From Nitrososphaerota archaeon (GTDB lineage Archaea > Thermoproteota > Nitrososphaeria > Nitrososphaerales > Nitrosopumilaceae), in contig JAANXC010000062.1 in NCBI GenBank assembly GCA_018263495.1, forward strand, positions 5,002 to 25,531: DNA of 20,530 nt, written 5' to 3'. Within the stretch, counting starts at the first letter, position 1. Each line of letters begins with the position of its first letter. The notes under the pieces were generated by a model that did not search any database, was not told the DNA's origin, and worked only from the letters and a program-made list of their open reading frames with translations. Below are positions 13,361-20,492 of the stretch, one piece after another. The position numbers were made by a program, and so were the translations under genes.

Positions 13361-13903
13361 TTATCTACCCTTAATTCTAAAGTCTTTTCTGAGTGGTGGC
13401 ATGTCTGCCCAATCTTCTGGTAATAATAACCGTCTATTATCAGGATGACCATCAAAATAAACTCCTAACATTTCGAAACATTCTCTTTCATGAAATGAAA
13501 CACTTGGGAAAACATCACGCAAACTTGGTAGTATTGTATTATCGTTACCAGGACGTGGATCATCTTCACGTGATGTTCGTGTAGCTAAAGCAATAATTTT
13601 TTTATCAAGTGATGTATCAGTGTAGGAACCCAAGTGATACACAACTTCAATTTGTTTGTCTTCTGGATAATCAACTCCACTTACTGACTCTGCATGATCA
13701 AAATTAAGTTCGTCACGAATAAAAGATACAACATCAATAATATCTTCCTTTTTTACATTTACACGAATTCTGTCTGGTTTTACATATGCAATTTCAACGT
13801 TTGAAAACTTTTTTGAGATTGAATCAGATAATGATTTATCAAGATCGGAAGCAAGTGATGAGTCATCAGTCTTCGCAATCTCTGTGCTGTCGGTAGAACT
13901 CAT
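13361..13903 (-). CDS. nuoC: Complex I subunit C (30-kDa subunit)
   Basis: From the ATG at 13903 this is a 180-residue soluble subunit that packs on NuoD and has no cofactor. The family signature is HERECFEMLGVYFDGHPDNRR followed by LPEDW and PPLRKDF near the C-terminus. The first 30 or so residues are Ser/Asp-rich and probably disordered. The frame opens at a GTG (13912) right next to the nuoB stop, which would add three residues; neither start has a convincing Shine-Dalgarno sequence. Confidence 0.93.
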   Translation of the reverse strand: MSSTDSTEIAKTDDSSLASDLDKSLSDSISKKFSNVEIAYVKPDRIRVNVKKEDIIDVVSFIRDELNFDHAESVSGVDYPEDKQIEVVYHLGSYTDTSLDKKIIALATRTSREDDPRPGNDNTILPSLRDVFPSVSFHERECFEMLGVYFDGHPDNRRLLLPEDWADMPPLRKDFRIKGR

Positions 13904-13912
13904 TTTAGTCAC

Positions 13913-14470
13913 TTACCGTGGTTTCATCCGTTTAATTTTCTCTTGAAGTAACATGCATCCTTGAATCAGAGTTTCGGGTCTTGGAGGACATCCAGGTACA
14001 TAAACATCTACAGGTAATATGCCATCTATTCCAGGCAATACATTGTATGAATCAAAATATAATCCTCCAGTGATAGCACACGCACCCATTGCAATAACAT
14101 ATTTTGGTTCAGGCATTTGATCATATACCAAACGAAGTCTTGGTGCCATCTTTCTGGTAATTGTGCCTTGTACAACCACAAGATCACATTGTCTTAAACT
14201 TCCAAAAGCCTCTATAATGCCAAATCGTTCCACATCATATCTTGGACCTGATGCTGCGCCAAACTCCACACTACAACATGCAGTCTCAATATGAACAGGC
14301 CACAAAGACCATAAACGTCCCCAGTTGATGGCCATTCCCAATGGCGTATCAACCGCTTTGTAAAGTATATCGCCTAATTTTCCAATAAAGACATTAGCGT
14401 TGTGAGAATTAATTTGATCTACTATGGTTAATCCCTTGGACTGTTTTGAGGTTACAAGGTCGTCTACCAT
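13913..14470 (-). CDS. nuoB: Complex I subunit B (N2 [4Fe-4S] cluster subunit)
   Basis: This 185-residue protein holds the terminal cluster N2, which reduces quinone. Its ligands are the tandem C65-C66 in ETACCSVEFGA, C131 in AMGACAITGG and C161 in VPGCPPRPE, the full set of four. GPRYDVERFG (75-84) is also typical. The start overlaps the nuoA end by 7 bp, with GAGGA about 8 nt upstream of the ATG. Confidence 0.97.
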   Translation of the reverse strand: MVDDLVTSKQSKGLTIVDQINSHNANVFIGKLGDILYKAVDTPLGMAINWGRLWSLWPVHIETACCSVEFGAASGPRYDVERFGIIEAFGSLRQCDLVVVQGTITRKMAPRLRLVYDQMPEPKYVIAMGACAITGGLYFDSYNVLPGIDGILPVDVYVPGCPPRPETLIQGCMLLQEKIKRMKPR

Positions 14471-14838
14471 ATGTTCTTCCTCTTTGTTTGATAAAGTGCA
14501 AATGCCATTGCGGCGAACATTATTCCTAAGAAGGCAAGTATTGGGAGTGTAGCTTCTTTTGGTAGATCTAATAATGTGCTACCCCATGCGTACAAGAAGA
14601 TAGCCATTACATCGAATATAACAAACATTAGGATGTAGGCATAATATTGCATCATAAAGTGAGTACGTCCTGCCCCTGAAGGAACTTGACCACATTCCAT
14701 GGGCAAGAATTTGACTGGGTTACTTTTTGTACGTGGTGAAATCATTCTAGATATGACTAGGGCAGGCGCCAAAGCTAGCACTGCAAACCCAAACATAAAC
14801 AGTACATTGCTGTAACCTGCAACGGTTTCGCCTACCAA
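14464..14838 (-). CDS. nuoA: Complex I subunit A
   Basis: This 124-residue, three-helix membrane subunit is the first gene of the operon. The MECGQVPSGAGRTHF loop (47-61) is the family's ECG-x-x-P motif near the quinone tunnel. In helix 2 the normally conserved FDVE reads FDVM (75-78, Met for Glu); the codon is plainly ATG, so the change is in the sequence as given. The start codon appears to be TTG: no ATG or GTG precedes it in frame, and a TATA box places transcription start right at this codon, suggesting a leaderless operon mRNA. An internal ATG (residue 15) would cut into helix 1. Confidence 0.9.
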   Translation of the reverse strand: MVGETVAGYSNVLFMFGFAVLALAPALVISRMISPRTKSNPVKFLPMECGQVPSGAGRTHFMMQYYAYILMFVIFDVMAIFLYAWGSTLLDLPKEATLPILAFLGIMFAAMAFALYQTKRKNIW

Positions 14839-14860
14839 AGCAGCTTGAGTCTCGTTGGAG

Positions 14861-14868
14861 AATATAAA
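14861..14868 (-). promoter_or_regulatory. TATA box of the nuo operon
   Basis: The minus strand reads TTTATATT, centred about 26 bp upstream of the nuoA TTG (14838). It is a good archaeal TATA match and supports initiation at the TTG itself. It lies in the 116-bp divergent spacer shared with the peroxiredoxin gene. Confidence 0.6.
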
Positions 14869-14919
14869 AATCTATTTAGATTATTAACGATCCAAAAATG
14901 TCAATTCAATCCTTGTTTC

Positions 14920-14927
14920 TTATAATT
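14920..14927 (+). promoter_or_regulatory. TATA-like box of the peroxiredoxin-like gene
   Basis: TTATAATT is centred about 31 bp upstream of the ATG at 14955, predicting a transcript with a leader of only a few bases or none. This promoter is separate from the nuoA box, about 60 bp away. Confidence 0.4.
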
Positions 14928-14954
14928 GATATAGTACACTTTGTGAATTAATTT

Positions 14955-15428
14955 ATGGTCTTAAATGTTGGAGATTCTGCCCCAGACTTTGAGCTTGCAG
15001 ATACTGATCTGAAAATGCGGAAGTTGAGTGAGTTTTTGGATAAAAAAGTAGTTTTGTCATTTATTGTAGCTGCTAGTTCTCCAGTTTGTGAGACCGAATT
15101 GTGTACTTTTAGAGACTCGTGGAATGATATTTCAAATCTTGGTGCACATGTTGTTGCAATTAGTAATGATGGTCCATTTGCAAACAAGGCATTTGCTGAG
15201 AAAAACAACTTTGACTTTCCAATACTTGGTGATTACAATAGTAAAACGATAAAAGATTATGATATTTTGGTGCCAGACCTTTTGCATCTAAAGGACTATA
15301 ATTTTGCAAAACGCTCTGTATTCATCATTGATAAAAATGGTACCATAGTATACAAATGGGTTTCAGAAGATCCATTGAAAGAACCAAATTATCAAGAGAT
15401 TATAGATTTTCTCAAAAAAGGAAATTAG
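14955..15428 (+). CDS. Peroxiredoxin-like protein (AhpE/BCP-type thioredoxin fold)
   Basis: This 157-residue cytoplasmic protein has the peroxiredoxin order: GDSAPDFEL (6-14), an active-site region SSPVCETELCTFRD (41-54), VVAISND (66-72), FPILGDYN (88-95) and RSVFIIDKNGTIVYKW (120-135). C45 is the peroxidatic Cys, C50 a possible partner, and R53 may contribute to activation. The family's P-x-x-x-T/S-x-x-C motif reads V-x-x-x-S-x-x-C here: Val38 replaces the nearly invariant Pro that shields the Cys. Peroxidase activity may therefore be altered. It is divergent from nuoA and ends 2 bp from the convergent biotin carrier gene. Confidence 0.85.
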   Translation: MVLNVGDSAPDFELADTDLKMRKLSEFLDKKVVLSFIVAASSPVCETELCTFRDSWNDISNLGAHVVAISNDGPFANKAFAEKNNFDFPILGDYNSKTIKDYDILVPDLLHLKDYNFAKRSVFIIDKNGTIVYKWVSEDPLKEPNYQEIIDFLKKGN

Positions 15429-15430
15429 TT

Positions 15431-15943
15431 TTATTCAATTTCAGCCAAGATATCATTTTTGTTAACGGAGTTTCCTTCTTTTATTTTTAGACTTTTTATT
15501 TCACCGTCTTTATGTGATTTGACAGATACTTGCATCTTCATTGATTCCAAAACACATACAACATCACCCTTTTTGACTTTATCACCAACCTTGACCTCTA
15601 TAGAAACAATTTTTCCAGGAATTTGGCTTCTCAGGTTTTTCTGCGCAGAACCAACATCAGCCCCGCCTGAACTCTTGTAAACAATCTTATCAAATTTGGA
15701 ATTCTTGTTAATTGTTAGTGGTACTCCATCTAGAATGATCTTCATTTCTCCAGTTTGATTTTCTAGATAGTTTACGCTGTGATAGTGATTATCCAACACG
15801 AATTCCATTCCACGAGAATTAATATCAAGAATTTGGATGTGATGTTCTTTATCCTGAATCTTAATTAGATACTCATTATTTGAAATCTTACTAACAATCT
15901 CTCCATTGAAAGTTTCTTCTATATCTTCAAGTTTGAATTCCAT
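15431..15943 (-). CDS. accB: Biotin carboxyl carrier protein of acetyl-CoA/propionyl-CoA carboxylase
   Basis: This 170-residue protein has a C-terminal biotinyl domain (about 103-170) with the biotin motif ESMKM (133-137); K136 is the biotinylated Lys. PGKIVSIEVKVGDKVKKGD (109-127) is the usual first half of the domain. The N-terminal part (1-90) is a beta-rich region that probably docks on the other subunits, and a short linker with SSGGADVGSA joins the two. The carrier shuttles carboxy-biotin from the biotin carboxylase to the carboxyltransferase. The gene follows the biotin carboxylase by 3 bp. Confidence 0.93.
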   Translation of the reverse strand: MEFKLEDIEETFNGEIVSKISNNEYLIKIQDKEHHIQILDINSRGMEFVLDNHYHSVNYLENQTGEMKIILDGVPLTINKNSKFDKIVYKSSGGADVGSAQKNLRSQIPGKIVSIEVKVGDKVKKGDVVCVLESMKMQVSVKSHKDGEIKSLKIKEGNSVNKNDILAEIE

Positions 15944-15946
15944 TTC

Positions 15947-17437
15947 TTATCTATCCATTCGGCTTTTCCACCGTGGGTTTGTAACAGTTGATGATTTTAC
16001 TCTGCTTTGGTAAAATGTTGAATGCATTACAGCCGCAGCAATTGCTGCAAGTTGTTTATCCTTTCTTTGGTTTTTTAGATCTTCTTTTAGCCTATCTATG
16101 ATACCAAATCTTTTCAAAAAGTCAGTTGATAACTGACCATTTTTGTATTCATCTGTTTTCAAAATTGTTTTGTAAAGTGGAATTGATGTTTCAACACCTT
16201 GAATGTAAAAATCATTCAATGCATTTAACATTCTTAATCTTGATTCCTCAAATGTTTGTCCCCAAGTACAGAGTTTTGCCATCAAAGAATCATAGAATGG
16301 AGATACAGTGCATCCAGGATACAAGTATGTATCACATCTAACACTTGGTCCTGAAGGAATTGTAACGTTTGGAACAGGACCCGTGGATGGCGCAAAATCT
16401 AAGAATGTATCTTCTGCATTAATTCTACATTCAATAGCATACCCATTCATCTTAAGATCACTTTGTTTGAATGGTAATGGTTCTCCATTTGCAATATCTA
16501 GTTGAAGTTTAACAAAGTCTAATCCAGATACCATTTCAGAGATTGGGTGTTCTACCTGCAATCTTGCATTAATTTCTATGAAATAAAATTCCCCATTGTC
16601 TGCTCTTAGAAATTCTGCAGTACCTAAGTTAGTATAATCAACAGCTTCTGCTGCTTTAACAACTAATTCACCGATTTCTTCTCTTTTGGCTTCATCGACT
16701 GCAGGAGATGGGGTTTGTTCAATTAGTTTTTGATTTCGTCTTTGAATGGAGCATTCTCTCTCAAAAAGATGTACTGCATTACCATGATGATCTCTACACA
16801 TTTGATATTCAATATGTCTTGTTTTTTCTAGGAATTTTTCAACAATGATTGCAGATTTTCCTACTGCCGCAATTGACTCTGCTGTAACTGTTTCATATCC
16901 ATCTTGTAATTCTTGATCAGTATTTACAATTCTAATTCCACGACCACCACCACCATAAACAGATTTTAGCATTACAGGATAGCCAATTTCATTTGCAATT
17001 TTTTCTGCCTCATCAGCATCTTTTACTAAACCTGGGCCTCCAGGCACGGTTGGAACTTTTGCTTTGAGCATTGCTGCTTTACAACGCATCTTATCTCCAC
17101 AAAGATTCATTGAATCTGCAGAAGGTCCGATAAAGTTGATTTTGTTCTTTTCACATAATCGTGCAAAGTCATCATTTTCTGAAAGGAATCCATATCCAGG
17201 ATGAACAGCATCGGTACCAGAAGATAACATGACATCAAGGATTTTTTCTTGATTAAGATAGCTTTTAGCAGGAGCAGCCTCGCCTATATGATATGATTCT
17301 GTAGCGTTTTTTACATGAAGAGAGTTTCTATCTTCGTCAGAATATACAGCTACCGTCTTTATTCCAAGTGCCTTACATGTCTTAATGACACGTAAGGCTA
17401 TTTCTCCACGATTAGCAATTAGTACCTTACTTATCAT
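15947..17437 (-). CDS. accC: Biotin carboxylase subunit of acetyl-CoA/propionyl-CoA carboxylase
   Basis: This 496-residue ATP-grasp enzyme carboxylates biotin with bicarbonate and ATP. Visible elements are KVLIANRGEIALRV (4-17), HPGYGFLSEN (79-88), GDKMRCK (114-120), the Gly-rich ATP loop GGGGRGIR (162-169), RHIEYQ (207-212) and EINARLQVEHP (288-298) with the metal and bicarbonate residues. About 45 C-terminal residues beyond the bacterial AccC core contain an RKDKQLAAIAAAV helix as in acyl-CoA carboxylase alpha chains. It lies 5 bp after pccB, whose TGA is inside a GTGAT site upstream of this ATG. In ammonia-oxidising archaea this enzyme drives both carboxylations of the 3-hydroxypropionate/4-hydroxybutyrate cycle. 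Confidence 0.95.
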   Translation of the reverse strand: MISKVLIANRGEIALRVIKTCKALGIKTVAVYSDEDRNSLHVKNATESYHIGEAAPAKSYLNQEKILDVMLSSGTDAVHPGYGFLSENDDFARLCEKNKINFIGPSADSMNLCGDKMRCKAAMLKAKVPTVPGGPGLVKDADEAEKIANEIGYPVMLKSVYGGGGRGIRIVNTDQELQDGYETVTAESIAAVGKSAIIVEKFLEKTRHIEYQMCRDHHGNAVHLFERECSIQRRNQKLIEQTPSPAVDEAKREEIGELVVKAAEAVDYTNLGTAEFLRADNGEFYFIEINARLQVEHPISEMVSGLDFVKLQLDIANGEPLPFKQSDLKMNGYAIECRINAEDTFLDFAPSTGPVPNVTIPSGPSVRCDTYLYPGCTVSPFYDSLMAKLCTWGQTFEESRLRMLNALNDFYIQGVETSIPLYKTILKTDEYKNGQLSTDFLKRFGIIDRLKEDLKNQRKDKQLAAIAAAVMHSTFYQSRVKSSTVTNPRWKSRMDR

Positions 17438-17442
17438 CTAAA

Positions 17443-18990
17443 TCACAGATTCATGTTCCCATGTTTTCGAGGTAATTGCCTGTCTCGTTTATTGGAAAGC
17501 ATTTCAAGGGCTTTGATAACCATAGGTCTAGTTTCAGCAGGATCAATAACTGTATCAATTGTTCCATTAGATGCAGCAACATATGGATTTGCAAATTTCT
17601 CAGTAAACTCATCTACCAATTGTTTTTTTAGAGCTTCAGGATCCTTTGAACTAGCAAGTTCCTTCCTGTTCATAATCTTAACAGCTGCCTCAGAACCAAG
17701 AACCGCAATTTGTGCAGTTGGCCACGCATAATTAATGTCTGTTCTCAGATTCTTACTGCCCATCGCAATGTAAGCTCCACCATATGCTTTTCCAATTACA
17801 ATAGTGATCTTTGGAACTGTTGCTTCAGAATAAGCGTACAAAAGTTTGCTTCCATGACGAATAATTCCATTATGTTCTTGATTTGTTCCAGGCATATATC
17901 CAGGAGTGTCAACTAATGTAAGAATTGGAATGTGATAGCAATCACAAAATCGAATGAAACGTGATGCCTTGTTCGAGGAATCAATATCAAGTGCACCAGC
18001 AAGATATAGTGGTTGACTTGCAACTATACCGATCGTTTTTCCATTCATCCTAGCAAAACCTACAATAATATTCTGTGCAAACAATTCATGAACCTCAAAA
18101 AAGTTATGATTATCAACTATTGAATGAATAATCTCTTTCATATCATAAGGCTTCAATGCATCTTCAGGTACCATGCTGATTAGGTTGTGATCCAGACGGT
18201 TTGGATCGTCATCGTTTGATACGATTGAAGGCTCTTCGGTGTTATTTTGTGGAATGTATGAGAGTAACGTCTTGATATAATCCATGCATTCATACTCATT
18301 TTGTGCAACAAAATGAGCAACACCACTTTTGGTACCATGCGTCATAGCTCCACCAAGTTCGTCAAATGAAACTTCTTCACCAAGTACCGTCTTTACAACA
18401 TCAGGTCCTGTGACAAACATAGTTCCCAATTTATCTACCATTATAACAAAATCAGTCATTGCTGGAGAATATACTGCACCACCAGCAGAGGGTCCAATAC
18501 TAGCAGTAATTTGTGGAACTACACCTGATGCCAATTGGTTGTGATAAAAAATATCACCGAATCCATCAAGACTTTGTATTCCTTCCTGAATTCTGGCGCC
18601 GCCTGAGTCCATTATTCCAATAATTGGGCATCCATTACGGACAGCATGATCCATTAATTTGGTAATTTTTTTTGCGCCCATTTTACTTAGAGTGCCTCCC
18701 AAAACCGTAAAATCATAAGCAAAAACGTAGACTTGTCTGCCGTTAATCACTCCATAACCGCCAATTATACCATCACCAAAGAATTTCTTTTTTTGCATAT
18801 CATATTCGTGATAATGATGCGTAGTTAGAGCATCAACCTCTACAAAACTTCCCTCATCAAGTAATAGATTAATTCGTTCTCTTGCTGTAAGTTTTCCCTT
18901 CTCATGTTGTTTGGAAATGCGATCCTGACCACCAGCTTGATCAGCAGTCTTCCTTTTTTTCAAAAATCCATCAATTTTATCAGAATGCAT
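17443..18990 (-). CDS. pccB: Carboxyltransferase (beta) subunit of acetyl-CoA/propionyl-CoA carboxylase
   Basis: This 515-residue crotonase-fold protein is the acyl-CoA carboxyltransferase. Both oxyanion-hole regions are present: DSGGARIQEG (128-137) in the N-domain and KAYGGAYIAMGSKNL (401-415) in the C-domain, plus TASIGPSAGGAVYSPAMTDF (162-181). The residue after GGAY, known in Streptomyces carboxylases to set acyl-CoA specificity, is Ile408 rather than the Asp of strict propionyl-CoA enzymes. This fits use of both acetyl-CoA and propionyl-CoA. It is the first gene of the three-gene carboxylase operon. A weak TATA-like stretch (around 19017-19030, inside the end of the upstream Cys-rich gene) might give it its own promoter. 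Confidence 0.95.
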   Translation of the reverse strand: MHSDKIDGFLKKRKTADQAGGQDRISKQHEKGKLTARERINLLLDEGSFVEVDALTTHHYHEYDMQKKKFFGDGIIGGYGVINGRQVYVFAYDFTVLGGTLSKMGAKKITKLMDHAVRNGCPIIGIMDSGGARIQEGIQSLDGFGDIFYHNQLASGVVPQITASIGPSAGGAVYSPAMTDFVIMVDKLGTMFVTGPDVVKTVLGEEVSFDELGGAMTHGTKSGVAHFVAQNEYECMDYIKTLLSYIPQNNTEEPSIVSNDDDPNRLDHNLISMVPEDALKPYDMKEIIHSIVDNHNFFEVHELFAQNIIVGFARMNGKTIGIVASQPLYLAGALDIDSSNKASRFIRFCDCYHIPILTLVDTPGYMPGTNQEHNGIIRHGSKLLYAYSEATVPKITIVIGKAYGGAYIAMGSKNLRTDINYAWPTAQIAVLGSEAAVKIMNRKELASSKDPEALKKQLVDEFTEKFANPYVAASNGTIDTVIDPAETRPMVIKALEMLSNKRDRQLPRKHGNMNL

Positions 18991-19013
18991 GATAACAGAT
19001 CATCTAATTCTGG

Positions 19014-19319
19014 TCAAATTTTAATATTTAGTACAGGAAATTTTTCAATTACCGCTTTTTTGTATGAAATAAATGGATTCTCTAATTGTTCACATTTTTT
19101 ACATATACACAGTGGTGATACAGATTGAGGATTGCAATTTTCGATAAATTCACAATTTGGGCACCCGACTGAACCACCACAAATAATGCACTTAAGATCT
19201 TCATTTTCTTTCTTTGTTGAACAGTCATGAATAGAACCATCTTTTTCTACAGGTCTATCTCCTTTCTTATACGGTTTTTTCCAAATTAGTGGTTTATTAC
19301 AGATTCTACATGAAGGCAT
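19014..19319 (-). CDS. Small Cys-rich zinc-ribbon-like protein of unknown function
   Basis: This 101-residue protein has 11 Cys. The N-terminal module has C4-x2-C7 followed by PLIWKKPYKKGDRPVEKDG and H31-x-C33, a pattern seen in small zinc-beta-ribbon proteins. The second module has C44-x2-C47, C53-x2-C56, C62, and C71-x-C73-x2-C76, enough for one or two more metal sites. There are no membrane segments. It lies 12 bp after rfcL with GAGGAGAG upstream of its ATG and 23 bp before pccB, so it is probably co-transcribed with rfcL. I do not recognise a named family; a nucleic-acid-binding or structural zinc role is a guess. Confidence 0.7.
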   Translation of the reverse strand: MPSCRICNKPLIWKKPYKKGDRPVEKDGSIHDCSTKKENEDLKCIICGGSVGCPNCEFIENCNPQSVSPLCICKKCEQLENPFISYKKAVIEKFPVLNIKI

Positions 19320-19331
19320 ACTTTTCTCTCC

Positions 19332-20492
19332 TCATTTGATTAAAGCAATCTCCTTCTCTACAATTTCTTCTAATGATTCATCGAATTCCAAATCTATTTT
19401 TTTATTTTTAATGCAGTAAAGTAAGAATGGAAAATAAAGACTTGCAAAAGTGCTTTTTGAAACATGCATCATTTTTGCCAGAGAGGCAATAATTGATTTT
19501 ATTTTTGTGCCATCCCACCTGAGTCTGTTAAGAAGTTGCCATGAAAGATTATACTTTGAATAGCGAATAGGAATATCTTTTTTATACAACCCCAAAAGGA
19601 TGGCATCTAGATATCGTAATAGACGCCATTGCTGTGTTTTCATAATTTTCCCATATAACATATCAGCTTCAGAAATTACCTGCAAAAAATTTTGCATGTC
19701 GTCCACAGAAATCTTGCTTGTTATAATACTAGAATAAAATGCATTAATTTTTTCTCTAGGATCTATTCTGAGAGAATACAAAATAGATCTAGCTTCATCT
19801 ATTGAGTTTGCTTTGTAAAACGCATTGATCCCCTCTTCAACGTCCAATGTTTCAAAGGATTTTTCAGTGGGTGGATCAAAACCAGTAACTCTTGCCTGTG
19901 TGAAATTAATCATGGAACGGATATCACCTCTTGATTTTGTAACAAGTTTTGCTAAAGAATCAGAGTCAATTTTTACTCCCTCAAGTTGCAGTATTCTATT
20001 GAGGTAAAGCCGTAACAGTTTTGGCGATAATGGTTTCAGCTCTATGGTTTTTACAGCTTTTTTGATGCTTTTCATCTTGTCTGATGAATCTGTGTTTGCG
20101 GCAAGAACTATTGGTACAGTAGGCTCCTTCAAGATCTTGATTATAGCCTCACCACCACCATAATCTGCTCTTCCATGTACACCATCTACCTCATCGATAA
20201 AAATCATTGGAGTTCCTAAGACAGTTTGATTTCCCAAAACTGGGCTCAGAATCTCATTAATGTTTTTTTTATTTCTTACATCACTCGCATTAAGACTGAT
20301 AAGATCGTAACCAAATTGTTTTGCAGCAAGATTAGCTAGGGTTGTTTTACCAATACCTGGTGGACCAACTAGCAGAATTGGTTTTATTCCCTTTTTCCAA
20401 TTTGTAAACCACTCCACAAATAATTTCCTAGACTCTTCATTACCAATTAAATCAAGAAAGTTATTTGGACGGTATTTTTCTGACCACATCAT
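19332..20492 (-). CDS. rfcL: Replication factor C large subunit (clamp loader)
   Basis: The large subunit of the clamp loader opens and loads the PCNA ring at primer ends. The 386 residues begin with MWSEKYRP (RFC box II), then Walker A GPPGIGKTT (43-51), Walker B IFIDEVDG (97-104), sensor 1 around N133 in LAANTDS, and sensor 2 GDIRSMIN (189-196). The SRC arginine-finger motif of small subunits is absent, as expected for a large subunit. The archaeal large subunit is commonly nearer 480 residues and ends in a Q-x-x-L-x-x-F-F-like PCNA-binding box. This one ends in EEIVEKEIALIK with no such box. Two tandem ATGs (20492 and 20489) are possible starts. Confidence 0.93.
   Translation of the reverse strand: MMWSEKYRPNNFLDLIGNEESRKLFVEWFTNWKKGIKPILLVGPPGIGKTTLANLAAKQFGYDLISLNASDVRNKKNINEILSPVLGNQTVLGTPMIFIDEVDGVHGRADYGGGEAIIKILKEPTVPIVLAANTDSSDKMKSIKKAVKTIELKPLSPKLLRLYLNRILQLEGVKIDSDSLAKLVTKSRGDIRSMINFTQARVTGFDPPTEKSFETLDVEEGINAFYKANSIDEARSILYSLRIDPREKINAFYSSIITSKISVDDMQNFLQVISEADMLYGKIMKTQQWRLLRYLDAILLGLYKKDIPIRYSKYNLSWQLLNRLRWDGTKIKSIIASLAKMMHVSKSTFASLYFPFLLYCIKNKKIDLEFDESLEEIVEKEIALIK

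Noticed and set aside
18991..19030. Independent promoter for the carboxylase operon inside the end of the Cys-rich gene
   Set aside because: The A/T stretch on the minus strand is a weak TATA match at a slightly long distance (about 32 bp) and may be chance in AT-rich coding DNA. It is mentioned under pccB but not called as a feature.
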